Shown here piece by piece: positions 23,496-31,282 of a stretch of DNA of 64,000 bases. The position numbers and the translations under genes were made by a program. The stretch covers positions 81,340 through 145,339 of the forward strand of contig JBGPHT010000001.1 in assembly GCA_041484525.1 (NCBI GenBank). The letters run 5' to 3'. The notes beneath the pieces were generated by a model that made no database searches, was not told the DNA's origin, and was given only the letters and a program-made list of their open reading frames with translations. Source of the DNA: JBGPHT01 sp041484525 (lineage in GTDB: Bacteria; Acidobacteriota; Terriglobia; Bryobacterales; Bryobacteraceae). The stretch's first letter is position 1; every line of letters begins with the position of its first letter.

Positions 23496-24098
23496 CTACA
23501 GATTAGCGTTCGGTTCGAGGCTGCGCCACAGATACCAGCTTGCGACGGTACAGTAGGGCCGCCACTTTTCGGCTAACGTCTCCATCTCGGCTGGACTCGG
23601 CAACTCGCTGAACCCGTAGGCTTTACGGATCGCGCTGCGAATCCCGAGGTCCCCCGTGGGCAGCACATCGTGGCGCTTGAGGGCGAACATCATGAACATG
23701 TGGGCGGTCCAGACTCCGATGCCCTTGACCTGCGTCAAGCGGGCGATGACCTCCGGGTCGGGAAGTTCCAGGAGATCGTCGAAGACGACCTTGCCGTCAC
23801 GGATATGCCGGGCCAGATCGCGAATATACGCAGTCTTCTGGGTGGAAAGACCCAGCGTCCGCATCCGCGACGGCCGGAGTTTCAGCACCGCCTCGGGACT
23901 GAATCGGGTGCCCACGGCTGCCGCCAGACGGCCGAAGATCACGCTCGCTACCTTGCCGCTCAACTGCTGGAATACGATGGATTTAACCAGCGTTTCGAAG
24001 TCGGGATCGCGGAATTGGATCCGGTACTCGCCGACGCGGTCGATAATGCCCCCGAGCACGGGATCGCTGCGCCTCAAGTGATGAATGGCTTCCTTCAT
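23496..24098 (-). CDS. DNA-3-methyladenine glycosylase II (AlkA/HhH-GPD)
   Basis: About 200 residues from the ATG at 24098 (MKEAIHHLRRSDPVLGGII); a GTG at 24131 would add 11 residues. It excises alkylated purines from DNA. SIVFQQLSGKVASVIFGRL is the substrate-side helix; LTQVKGIGVWTAHMFMMF is the helix-hairpin-helix; LPTGDLGIR carries the catalytic Asp. The N-terminal AlkA beta-sheet domain is absent, so it resembles the compact bacterial and yeast MAG-type enzymes. It is divergent from the VWFA gene, whose start lies about 48 bp away. Confidence 0.88.
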   Translation of the reverse strand: MKEAIHHLRRSDPVLGGIIDRVGEYRIQFRDPDFETLVKSIVFQQLSGKVASVIFGRLAAAVGTRFSPEAVLKLRPSRMRTLGLSTQKTAYIRDLARHIRDGKVVFDDLLELPDPEVIARLTQVKGIGVWTAHMFMMFALKRHDVLPTGDLGIRSAIRKAYGFSELPSPAEMETLAEKWRPYCTVASWYLWRSLEPNANL

Positions 24099-24146
24099 GG
24101 TGTGAAACAATGATGCGTGGGGATACGTCACCCCTATTGTACCGGG

Positions 24147-25148
24147 ATGCGAACACTTGCCGTCTTAGCCCTGAGCGCCGCTCTTCTGGCGCAGAATCCG
24201 CCGCAGCCAAAACCTGCGCCGAAGAACGCCGAGCAGGAAGAACCGGTCGCCATCAAGGTGGACGTGAGCGTGGTCAGCATCCTGGCCTCGGTGCGCGACA
24301 AGCGCGGCGGCCTGGTGGGCAATCTCCAGAAAGAGGACTTCACCGTTCTCGAAGACGGCAAGTCGCAGCCCATCAAATATTTCACGCGCGAGACGGACCT
24401 GCCGCTGACCATCGGCCTCCTGATCGACGTCAGCCCGAGCCAGGTGAACCTCATCGGCATCGAGCGCAGCGCGGCCTCGCAGTTTTTCTCCCAGGTGCTG
24501 CGCAAGAAGGACGAAGCGTTCCTCCTCAGTTTCGGCGGAGAGGCGGAGCTGTTGCAGGACTACACCAGCTCGACGCGGCTGCTGAACGAGGGGTTGAACA
24601 GTCTGCGGGTGAATGCGTCGGTGGGCGGTCTGCACCCCGGTCCGGTTCCGACCATGAGCCAGCCGCGCGGCACCGTTCTCTACGACGCAGTCTATTTGGC
24701 CGCGAATGAAAAGCTGAAGAGCGAAGTGGGGCGCAAGACGATCGTGGTGATCACCGACGGCGTGGACCAGGGCAGCCGGATGACGCGCAACCAGGCGATC
24801 GAAGCCGCGCAGAAAGCCGACGCCGTGATCTACAGCATCGAGTATTACGACGCCAGCTTCTACTCGCGCGGCGGGTTCGGTTTCGGCGGCTCGGGCGGCG
24901 AAGGCGAGCTGCGCAAGATGTCCGACGAGACCGGCGGCCACTGCTTCAAGGTGGACCGCAAGCATTCGCTCGACCAGGTGTTCCAGGAGCTGCAGGACGA
25001 AATGCGCAGCCAGTACCTCATCGGCTACACACCCACCAACGACGCCAAAGACGGGTCCTACCGGCGCCTCGATCTGAAGCTCGCGAACAAGGATTTGAAG
25101 GCGCAGGCGCGCAAGGGCTACTTCGCGGTTAAGCCCGAGCCTCGCTGA
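24147..25148 (+). CDS. Acidobacterial VWFA-domain secreted protein
   Basis: 333 residues from the ATG at 24147 (MRTLAVLALSAALLAQ signal peptide). It matches the acidobacterial VWFA-related family (TIGR03436-type): an N-terminal beta domain (VDVSVVSILASVRDKRGGLV ... LQKEDFTVLEDGKSQPI) followed by a von Willebrand A fold in which the metal site reads LLIDVSPSQ in place of the usual DxSxS with two serines. Central ITDGVDQGS and IYSIEYYD are typical. The C-terminus is the family tail YLIGYTPTNDAKDGSYRRLD. It is probably periplasmic or surface-attached; the ligand is unknown. Its stop overlaps the 3' end of the convergent reductase gene by 20 bp. Confidence 0.9.
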   Translation: MRTLAVLALSAALLAQNPPQPKPAPKNAEQEEPVAIKVDVSVVSILASVRDKRGGLVGNLQKEDFTVLEDGKSQPIKYFTRETDLPLTIGLLIDVSPSQVNLIGIERSAASQFFSQVLRKKDEAFLLSFGGEAELLQDYTSSTRLLNEGLNSLRVNASVGGLHPGPVPTMSQPRGTVLYDAVYLAANEKLKSEVGRKTIVVITDGVDQGSRMTRNQAIEAAQKADAVIYSIEYYDASFYSRGGFGFGGSGGEGELRKMSDETGGHCFKVDRKHSLDQVFQELQDEMRSQYLIGYTPTNDAKDGSYRRLDLKLANKDLKAQARKGYFAVKPEPR

Positions 25149-26016
25149 TAGGGCGGCCGCGCAGCTCGAAGTAGCGTTCGACCGCGGTGCGCAGCGGCGG
25201 CATCGGATCGAGTCCCACTTTTTCCATCTTGGCGTTGGATAGCGCCGAGTAGCGCGGCCTTCGCGCCGAGGTGCGGTACTCGCGCTCGTTGGTGGCGAGA
25301 AGCGTGGGCTGGACGCCGGCCACTTCGAAGATGAGCTTGGCGAATTGGAACCAGGAAATCGGAGTTCCGCCGCCCACGTGGAAGACGCCGGATTGGCCGC
25401 GCTCGACCAGATCGATGGTGCGGGATGCCAGAAACGGGGCGAATGTGGGGGACGCGACGTGGTCCTCGACCACTCGGATGGGTTGTCCGCCGCCCGCCAG
25501 CCGCAGCATCAGCTCGACGAAATTGCCGCGCGCCGTCGCCAGGCCGCCTGGGCCGAATACCCCGGAAGTGCGGACAATGAGCGGCTTATCCAGGTACGCC
25601 TGGGCGTAGAGCTCACCCCCCAGTTTCGAGACCGCATAGGCGCCCAACGGGTGTGTGTGGTCGTCTTCGGCATAGGGGTGGCGGGCGGTGCCATCGAAGA
25701 CGTAGTCGGTGGAGAAATGGACCAGCCGGGCGTCGAGCTGCCGGCAGGCCAGCGCCAGATTGCGGACTGCCAGCGCATTTACCTGGAAAGCCGCTTGGGG
25801 TTCCTTCTCGGCGACGTCCACTTGGTTGTAAGCTGCTGAATTAAAAACTAATTCCGCGTCGTACGTAGCCAGTGCGCTTTCCACGGCGGCGGCATTGGTT
25901 ATGTCCACCTGGGTGCGCTCGATGGCGCTCACCGCGTAGCCGCGCGCCCGCAGTTCCCGCACCAGCTCGACTCCGAGTTGGCCGCCTGCTCCGAAGACAA
26001 CTGCCCGTTGCGCCAT
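25129..26016 (-). CDS. rfbD: dTDP-4-dehydrorhamnose reductase
   Basis: About 295 residues from the ATG at 26016, with GGGGAA ahead. NAD(P)-dependent extended SDR: VVFGAGGQLGVELV (Rossmann), VFNSAAYNQVDVAEKEP, FSTDYVFDGTARHPYAEDD (family marker), and the catalytic Tyr-Lys as GAYAVSKLGGE. It makes dTDP-L-rhamnose from the 4-keto intermediate, a precursor of O-antigen and other glycans. The other rml genes are not in the window. The 3' end overlaps that of the VWFA gene by 20 bp in convergent orientation. Confidence 0.88.
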   Translation of the reverse strand: MAQRAVVFGAGGQLGVELVRELRARGYAVSAIERTQVDITNAAAVESALATYDAELVFNSAAYNQVDVAEKEPQAAFQVNALAVRNLALACRQLDARLVHFSTDYVFDGTARHPYAEDDHTHPLGAYAVSKLGGELYAQAYLDKPLIVRTSGVFGPGGLATARGNFVELMLRLAGGGQPIRVVEDHVASPTFAPFLASRTIDLVERGQSGVFHVGGGTPISWFQFAKLIFEVAGVQPTLLATNEREYRTSARRPRYSALSNAKMEKVGLDPMPPLRTAVERYFELRGRPISEARA

Positions 26017-26132
26017 TTGTATTCCCCAGGATAACCCATGGCGGTTAACGCCGCTTATGGTACGTTTCCGCAACCACATTGAATCTATTTGCGTTAATGT
26101 AATTAGATACCACTCGGGAGAGAGGGGTGCGG

Positions 26133-26264
26133 ATGAGGCGGGTTCTCCAACGCGATCTAATGCGCGGCCACGTTGCCAATCGTGCCGCGATTCTGTTGCT
26201 GTTCGGGCTGTTGACCGTGCTAGCGCTTTCGTTTGTCAGCGGTGTGCGGCATCTCCCCTCGTAG
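26133..26264 (+). CDS. Putative 43-residue single-pass membrane protein
   Basis: A short ORF starting with ATG at 26133, preceded by GAGAGGGG about 6 bases upstream. It encodes a basic N-terminus (MRRVLQRDLMRGHVANRA), one hydrophobic helix (AILLLFGLLTVLALSFV) and a short tail, a positive-inside single-pass topology. Its last 45 bases overlap the 3' end of the PilZ gene in convergent orientation. No family known; real status uncertain. Confidence 0.4.
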   Translation: MRRVLQRDLMRGHVANRAAILLLFGLLTVLALSFVSGVRHLPS

Positions 26265-26579
26265 TTCCTGGTTGTAAGATTCGACCTCGCGGGCCAGTTC
26301 GGCCAGCCCGGCCAGCACTTGTTCCAACTGCACTCCCACCAGGTAGCCTTCGCCTTCCGGCCGGCAATGTACGGCCTCCCCCAGCAAGATAGAGTCTTCC
26401 AGGCTGACGCGGAGCGCGGTGCCGGATTTTACGGCGTTCGGTAAAAACAGCCCAAGCCCACGATACGAGGCGTTCCGGACTTCGCCCGCATAGGTGGAAA
26501 GGGGTTCGGCATAGACCGTGACCGCAACGGTCTGGCCGGCAAAGAAGCGGGGTGCCCGCCGCATATTCATGGGAAACAT
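26220..26579 (-). CDS. PilZ-domain protein
   Basis: 119 residues. The c-di-GMP-binding PilZ pattern is visible: an R-x-x-x-R start (MRRAPRFF) and a following barrel with RNASYRGLGLFLPNAVKSGT, corresponding to the D/N-x-S-x-x-G box. The usual Asp is replaced by Asn in that box (RNASYRG), which may still bind. Single domain, cytoplasmic. Probably a c-di-GMP receptor acting on a partner; no partner is obvious here. Starts possible at 26579 or 26570. Confidence 0.75.
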   Translation of the reverse strand: MFPMNMRRAPRFFAGQTVAVTVYAEPLSTYAGEVRNASYRGLGLFLPNAVKSGTALRVSLEDSILLGEAVHCRPEGEGYLVGVQLEQVLAGLAELAREVESYNQELRGEMPHTADKRKR

Positions 26580-26616
26580 ATCGGCGGTTTGTCAGAATTC
26601 ATTACATTATCTTTTC

Positions 26617-26645
26617 TGCACCGAAAAAAAGACTGAATCGGTGCA
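26617..26645 (+). promoter_or_regulatory. Inverted repeat upstream of dps
   Basis: TGCACCGA (26617-26624) and TCGGTGCA (26638-26645) are perfect 8-bp arms with a 13-base A-rich spacer, about 57 bp before the dps start. The spacing of 21 bp between arm centres fits a dimeric regulator binding one DNA face. It may be an operator or an mRNA hairpin. No regulator is identified. Confidence 0.4.
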
Positions 26646-26701
26646 CAAGACCGCCGAATCTGTGGAGTGAGCCTGACTTCACCTGAAACGAGGACAATAC
26701 G

Positions 26702-27226
26702 ATGGGAAAAAGCGGTGCAACGCAGTTAGAAGAACGGATAAAGGACGCTCTGGAGACGCCAACCGATCTCAGTCGCGACGGCGTCGAGGAGATATCGAGC
26801 GCCCTGCGTCAATTGCTGGCCGACGTCTTCGCGCTCTATCTGAAGACCAAGAATTTCCATTGGCACATGAGCGGGCGCCATTTTCGCGACTACCACCTGC
26901 TCCTGGACGAGCAAGCCGCGCAAATCTTCGCCATGACGGACGACATCGCGGAACGGGCGCGCAAGATCGGCGGAATCACGCTGCACTCCATCAGCGATAT
27001 CTCGCGGCATCAACGCCTGAAGGACAATAATTCCGAATTCGTAGCTCCCACGGGCATGCTGGCGGAGCTGGCTTCCGACAACCAGCAACTGACTCGATTT
27101 CTCCGTTCCACGCATGCGATCTGCGACCAGCACAACGACCTCGCCACCACCAGCCTGATTGAGAATTGGATCGACGAAACGGAACGCCGGACATGGTTCC
27201 TGTCGGAGACGGTACGCGATGTTTAA
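26702..27226 (+). CDS. dps: Dps-family ferritin-like DNA-protection protein
   Basis: 174 residues; four-helix bundle of the Dps type. The ferroxidase site is in helix A/B: LKTKNFHWHMSGRHFRDYHL and LLDEQAAQIFAMTDDIAERA. It stores iron and consumes peroxide, protecting DNA; it forms a 12-subunit cage. The start at 26702 has GAGGACAA a few bases ahead. The downstream hydrolase begins 12 bp after its stop, so it probably heads a stress operon with the esterase, mhqO-like and mhqD-like genes. Confidence 0.9.
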   Translation: MGKSGATQLEERIKDALETPTDLSRDGVEEISSALRQLLADVFALYLKTKNFHWHMSGRHFRDYHLLLDEQAAQIFAMTDDIAERARKIGGITLHSISDISRHQRLKDNNSEFVAPTGMLAELASDNQQLTRFLRSTHAICDQHNDLATTSLIENWIDETERRTWFLSETVRDV

Positions 27227-27238
27227 GGATAAGAATCG

Positions 27239-28201
27239 ATGAGCGATCCGAAAAAACCCGTCCTCGAACTCAAGACGCAAGCTTTCGTCGATGCCCTGGC
27301 TGCACAAGGCGGCAAGCCGCTCTATGAGCTCTCCTACGCGGACGCACGCCAGGTGCTCGAAGGTGCGCAATCAGGAAAAACCACGAAATTGCCAGCCGAT
27401 GTGGAAGACAGAATTCTGCCCGTCGGTCCTGGCGGAGAGGTTTCCATCCGCATCTATCGTCCGAAGGGCGTCCAGGGGCTGCTGCCGGTCGTGATGTACT
27501 TCCACGGCGGCGGCTGGGTGCTGGGCAGCAAGAATACGCATGACAGATTGTTGCGCGACCTGGTCAATGGCACCAATGCCGCGTTTGTGTTTGTGAACTA
27601 TACACCCTCCCCCGAGGCGCAATTTCCCGTGCCGATCGAGCAGGACTATGCGGCGACCAAATACATCGCCGGGCATGGCAAGGAATTCGGCCTCGATCCC
27701 AGCCGGCTCGCGGTGGCCGGCGACAGCGTTGGCGGCAACATGGTGGCGGTGGTGGCCCAACTCGCCAAGGAGCGCAAAGGGCCGGCGATTCGCTACCAGG
27801 TTATGTTCTATCCGGTGACGGATTCGAGCCTCTCGCAGAAATCCTACGAGGAGTTTGCCGATGGTCCATGGCTGACGAAGAAGGCGATGGAGTGGTTCTG
27901 GGATGCCTATGCTCCTAATAAGGAGGACCGCAAGAAAACTACGGCCGCTCCCTTGTCGGCGACGATCGAACAGTTGCGGGGCTTGCCTCCGGCGCTGATC
28001 ATGGTGGACGAGAACGATATTCTGCGCGACGAAGGCGAGGCATACGCCAGAAAACTGATTCAAGCCGGTGTGGATGTGACCGCGGTGCGCATTATCGCCA
28101 CCCATCACGACTTCGCCTTGTTGAATGCTCTGGCCGATACACCCGCCACCAAGGCGGCAGTTGAACTGGCTTCCAGCAAGCTCGCCGCTGCCCTCAAATA
28201 A
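27239..28201 (+). CDS. Alpha/beta-hydrolase, HSL-type esterase
   Basis: 320 residues, cytoplasmic. The HGGGWVLGS oxyanion motif lies near residue 88, GDSVGGNM is the nucleophile elbow (near 160), and the acidic and His partners are DENDILRDE (about 260) and THHDFALLN (about 288). These features place it in the hormone-sensitive-lipase family of bacterial esterases acting on short acyl esters. It lies between dps and a quinone-type dioxygenase gene, 5 bp from the latter, suggesting co-transcription. Confidence 0.88.
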   Translation: MSDPKKPVLELKTQAFVDALAAQGGKPLYELSYADARQVLEGAQSGKTTKLPADVEDRILPVGPGGEVSIRIYRPKGVQGLLPVVMYFHGGGWVLGSKNTHDRLLRDLVNGTNAAFVFVNYTPSPEAQFPVPIEQDYAATKYIAGHGKEFGLDPSRLAVAGDSVGGNMVAVVAQLAKERKGPAIRYQVMFYPVTDSSLSQKSYEEFADGPWLTKKAMEWFWDAYAPNKEDRKKTTAAPLSATIEQLRGLPPALIMVDENDILRDEGEAYARKLIQAGVDVTAVRIIATHHDFALLNALADTPATKAAVELASSKLAAALK

Positions 28202-28206
28202 TAGGT

Positions 28207-29172
28207 ATGAGCAAAGAAATCCTTGGCATCCATCACATCACGGCGATCGCGGGCGATCCCCAACCCAACCTCGATTTCTATGCCGGTCTGCTCGGGCTGC
28301 GGCTCGTCAAGCTGACGATCAATTACGACGACCCCGGCACCTATCACTTGTATTACGGCGATGGCGTGGGACATCCGGGCACCATACTCACCTTCTTTCC
28401 GTGGCCCAAGGCGCCGCGCGGAAGGCAGGGCACCGGCTTGGTCACCGCCACTGCCTTCGCCGTCCCTCACGACGCGCTCGAGTATTGGACGAAGCGGCTC
28501 GCGGAACATGGAATCGCGCACAAGGGTCCGGCGGAGCGATTCGGGGAACAGGCGATCTCGTTCTCCGACCCGGACGGGCTCGGCGTCGAACTGATCGCGG
28601 CCGCGGCGGTGAACGGCGAGCGGGCTTACGCCGCCGGACCCGTGCCTCTCGAGTACGCGATCCACGGCTTTCACAGCGCCACGCTGACGGAAGAAGGTCA
28701 TCAAAGGACGGCCGCGCTGCTCACTGAAACCATGGCATTGAAGCTGGTCCAGCAGGAAGGGAACCGGTACCGTTATGCAGCCGGCGAGGGCGGGGCCGGC
28801 GCCGTGGCGGATCTTGTCTGCGCGCCTGAGGAACGGGCCGGCCGCGTCGCCGTGGGGACGGTCCATCACATCGCGTGGCGGACTGCGGACGACCGGCAGC
28901 AACTGGAATGGCAGCGGGAACTGGCGCGCGCGGGCTACAACGTCACGCCCGTGATCGACCGCAAATATTTCCATTCGATCTATTTCCGGGAGCCCGGCAA
29001 CGTACTCTTCGAGATCGCCACGGACCCGCCCGGTTTTGCGGTCGACGAGAAGCCGGAAGAGCTGGGTTCCAAGCTCCAGTTGCCGCCCTGGCTCGAACCG
29101 TCGCGCGCCGAGCTGGTGGCAGCGCTCCCGCCGCTTCGACTGCCCGCCGCGGCACATCGGGCCTCGCGATGA
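28207..29172 (+). CDS. mhqO: Ring-cleaving dioxygenase, MhqO-like (VOC superfamily)
   Basis: 321 residues, two-domain glyoxalase/extradiol fold. EILGIHHITAIAGDPQPNLD is the typical opening of the MhqA/MhqO/LinE group; VGTVHHIAWRT is the matching opening of the second module and IYFREPGNVLFEIATDPPGF supplies the metal-ligand Glu. These enzymes cleave hydroquinone-type rings or detoxify quinones with Fe(II). The stop overlaps the ATG of the next gene (ATGA), a classic pairing with mhqD. Confidence 0.85.
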   Translation: MSKEILGIHHITAIAGDPQPNLDFYAGLLGLRLVKLTINYDDPGTYHLYYGDGVGHPGTILTFFPWPKAPRGRQGTGLVTATAFAVPHDALEYWTKRLAEHGIAHKGPAERFGEQAISFSDPDGLGVELIAAAAVNGERAYAAGPVPLEYAIHGFHSATLTEEGHQRTAALLTETMALKLVQQEGNRYRYAAGEGGAGAVADLVCAPEERAGRVAVGTVHHIAWRTADDRQQLEWQRELARAGYNVTPVIDRKYFHSIYFREPGNVLFEIATDPPGFAVDEKPEELGSKLQLPPWLEPSRAELVAALPPLRLPAAAHRASR

Positions 29173-29816
29173 CAGACCTGGGATTCGTCCATCGATTCAT
29201 CCCCGGCGATGGGGACCGCTCGCCCGTGCTGCTCCTGCTGCATGGGACGGGAGGGAATGAGGAGGACCTGATCCCTTTGGGCCGCTCGCTGCTTCCGGGC
29301 GCCGCCATTTTGAGTCTTCGCGGAAAGGTTCTGGAGAACGGGATGCCGCGCTTCTTCAGACGTCTCGCAGAAGGCGTGTTTGACCTCGAGGATCTGAAGT
29401 TTCGAACTGCCGAGCTGGCCCGGTTCATCGAGCAGGCCCGCCTTCACTATGCCCTGACGGAGAGCAAGTTCGTGGCGGTGGGCTATTCAAACGGCGCCAA
29501 CATAGCTGCCAGCCTGATGCTGCGGGATCCTCACCAACTCTCCGCGGCGGCTCTGTTTCGCGCCATGGTTCCGTTTGAGCCTGATAGCATGCCGGACCTC
29601 ACCGCGGTCTCCATTTTTCTGAGTGCTGGCCAAAAAGATTCGATTGTGCCGGCCGCGAATACCCGCCGCCTTGCCGGGATTTTCCAGGCTGCCGAGGCGC
29701 GGGTGTCGATCCACTGGCATCCCGGAGGCCACGAGTTAGGTTCGGATGACGTGGAAGCAGCCCGGTTCTGGCTGTCGCAACAGAAGCTCGCCGCCGCTAC
29801 TGCCAACGATGCGTGA
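29169..29816 (+). CDS. mhqD: Phospholipase/carboxylesterase family hydrolase, MhqD-like
   Basis: 215 residues from the ATG at 29169, overlapping the dioxygenase stop. LLLLHGTGGNEEDLIPLGRS opens the fold, VAVGYSNGANIAASLML carries the nucleophile Ser in GYSNG, FLSAGQKDSIVPAAN the Asp, and WHPGGHELGSDDVEAARFWL the His. This matches the MhqD/YodD carboxylesterases that accompany MhqO in quinone and aldehyde stress. The 3' end overlaps the convergent zinc-ribbon gene by 20 bp. Confidence 0.85.
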   Translation: MTDLGFVHRFIPGDGDRSPVLLLLHGTGGNEEDLIPLGRSLLPGAAILSLRGKVLENGMPRFFRRLAEGVFDLEDLKFRTAELARFIEQARLHYALTESKFVAVGYSNGANIAASLMLRDPHQLSAAALFRAMVPFEPDSMPDLTAVSIFLSAGQKDSIVPAANTRRLAGIFQAAEARVSIHWHPGGHELGSDDVEAARFWLSQQKLAAATANDA

Positions 29817-30234
29817 ACACCAGGCCGACCAGGGCCAGTGTCAGTAGCACCACGGCTGCGAGGATCGCCTTCCGCCGGGCGGGCGTGAGCCACTCCGCGA
29901 GGCTGGAAGAATTCCCGGCGCCCAGGATCGTCTGGATCAGTCTCTTCTGCGCCGATGCCGGCAAGCTCTGCATCGCTTTGGCGATCTCTTTCCGGCCGCG
30001 GCGGTCGGCAATCAGGATAGTGGCGGAATTACTGCCGTTGGTGGATTTGATGAGCCGGGTACGCAACTGCTCAGGCACTTCATCGACCGACCGGTACACC
30101 AGGTCGGCGCCGCCCGTCGAGATCAAAACCGTGGAAGTCTGGAACGTGCCCGTCGAACTCGGGTTGGTCTCTCCGCAATGCGGGCAGCGGGATTGGTCGT
30201 CTTCGAAATTCTTACGGCAGCGATTGCATGTCAT
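29797..30234 (-). CDS. Zinc-ribbon protein with C-terminal membrane anchor
   Basis: 145 residues. Four Cys (3, 6, 17, 20; MTCNRCRKNF ... CPHCGE) form a zinc ribbon; the middle has ATILIADRRGRKEIAKAMQS; the C-terminus is a single hydrophobic helix (AILAAVVLLTLALVGLVF). Its start overlaps the LysR gene stop (ATGA), so the pair is co-translated. Function unknown; possibly a membrane-tethered regulatory or adaptor protein. Confidence 0.65.
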   Translation of the reverse strand: MTCNRCRKNFEDDQSRCPHCGETNPSSTGTFQTSTVLISTGGADLVYRSVDEVPEQLRTRLIKSTNGSNSATILIADRRGRKEIAKAMQSLPASAQKRLIQTILGAGNSSSLAEWLTPARRKAILAAVVLLTLALVGLVFTHRWQ

Positions 30235-31163
30235 GATGCAGCCACGCGAGGACTGCGCGGCTTTCCCGCGCCCCCGCCTTCATCTCCCACATTATCCAGC
30301 ACTACCTGGATGAAACCCAATGCCGCTTTGGATAGCGCCTTATCCTTCCGGTAGATTAACCCCAGGCGGCGTACCATTGGTTCCGGTCCGAGCGAGATGG
30401 CCCGCAGTTTACCCGCGGCAATCTCTTCCTTGCAGTTGGACGCGGCGAGGAAGCTCACGCCGAGATCGGCCATCACGAAGCGCTTCATCATCTCGGTGGA
30501 ATCGAGCTCCATCGAAATCCGCACATCGTCCTGCACCGGGTCCAGCCACGTGTCCAGCCGAGCGCGCGTCTTGCCCTGCTTGGGCATCAGCAGAAAGAAT
30601 GCCACCACGTCCTCGGGGCTGACGGTCTTTTTCGCGGCCAGGGCATGGCTGGCGGGCACGATAAGCCGAATCTCCTCGGAATGAATGTTGACCACCTGCA
30701 GGCGCTTCTCTTCCACGGGAAGCTGGGTGAGACCGAAATCGGCCGCGTTTTCCATCACCGCGTCCACCACGCGCGAACCGTAGGAGCGCACCACCTGGAG
30801 CTGCACCGCCGGGAACGCCTCGCGATACTGCGCGAAAACTTTCGGCAGCACATAAATGCAGATGGCCTCGTTGGCGGCGATCACCAGTTCGCCACGCGGA
30901 TTGCTCTCCAGTTCGGCGATGGCATCCTGCGCGCGGCGGCGCAGATCGAGCATTTGCGCGGCGTACTCGGTGAAGATCTTGCCGGCGGTGGTGAGTGAGA
31001 TGCGGCTGCCGAAGCGCTCGAAAAGCTCGGCGCGCAATTCCTGCTCGAGCTGCCGCACCTGCGCACTGATCGCGGGCTGCGTGCGATAGCACGTCTGGGC
31101 GGCTTTCGAAAAACTCTTGAGCCGCACAATTTCGAGGAAGGTATGGAGCTGATCGAAATCCAT
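30231..31163 (-). CDS. LysR-family transcriptional regulator
   Basis: 310 residues. N-terminal winged HTH: MDFDQLHTFLEIVRLKSFSK ... QTCYRTQPAISAQVRQLEQE, then the effector-binding domain in two lobes (GELVIAANEAICIYVLPKVF; FGLTQLPVEEKRL; LGVSFLAASNCKEEI). LysR regulators bind as tetramers and respond to small molecules. The effector cannot be told from sequence; a Cys-metabolism or aromatic ligand is possible. Its start is 120 bp from the divergent TIGR03790 gene, the usual site of its own operator. Confidence 0.9.
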   Translation of the reverse strand: MDFDQLHTFLEIVRLKSFSKAAQTCYRTQPAISAQVRQLEQELRAELFERFGSRISLTTAGKIFTEYAAQMLDLRRRAQDAIAELESNPRGELVIAANEAICIYVLPKVFAQYREAFPAVQLQVVRSYGSRVVDAVMENAADFGLTQLPVEEKRLQVVNIHSEEIRLIVPASHALAAKKTVSPEDVVAFFLLMPKQGKTRARLDTWLDPVQDDVRISMELDSTEMMKRFVMADLGVSFLAASNCKEEIAAGKLRAISLGPEPMVRRLGLIYRKDKALSKAALGFIQVVLDNVGDEGGGAGKPRSPRVAAS

Positions 31164-31282
31164 ATACCGGAGCCGGCGCGTCCTTGGGGCCGGGAACCGC
31201 GACCGCGACCGGCGATCCGTTCGGGTTTGGTAAGTATTGTAACAGACCGGAGGGAGCCAACCGGGGCTGCTACCATCAAGCT

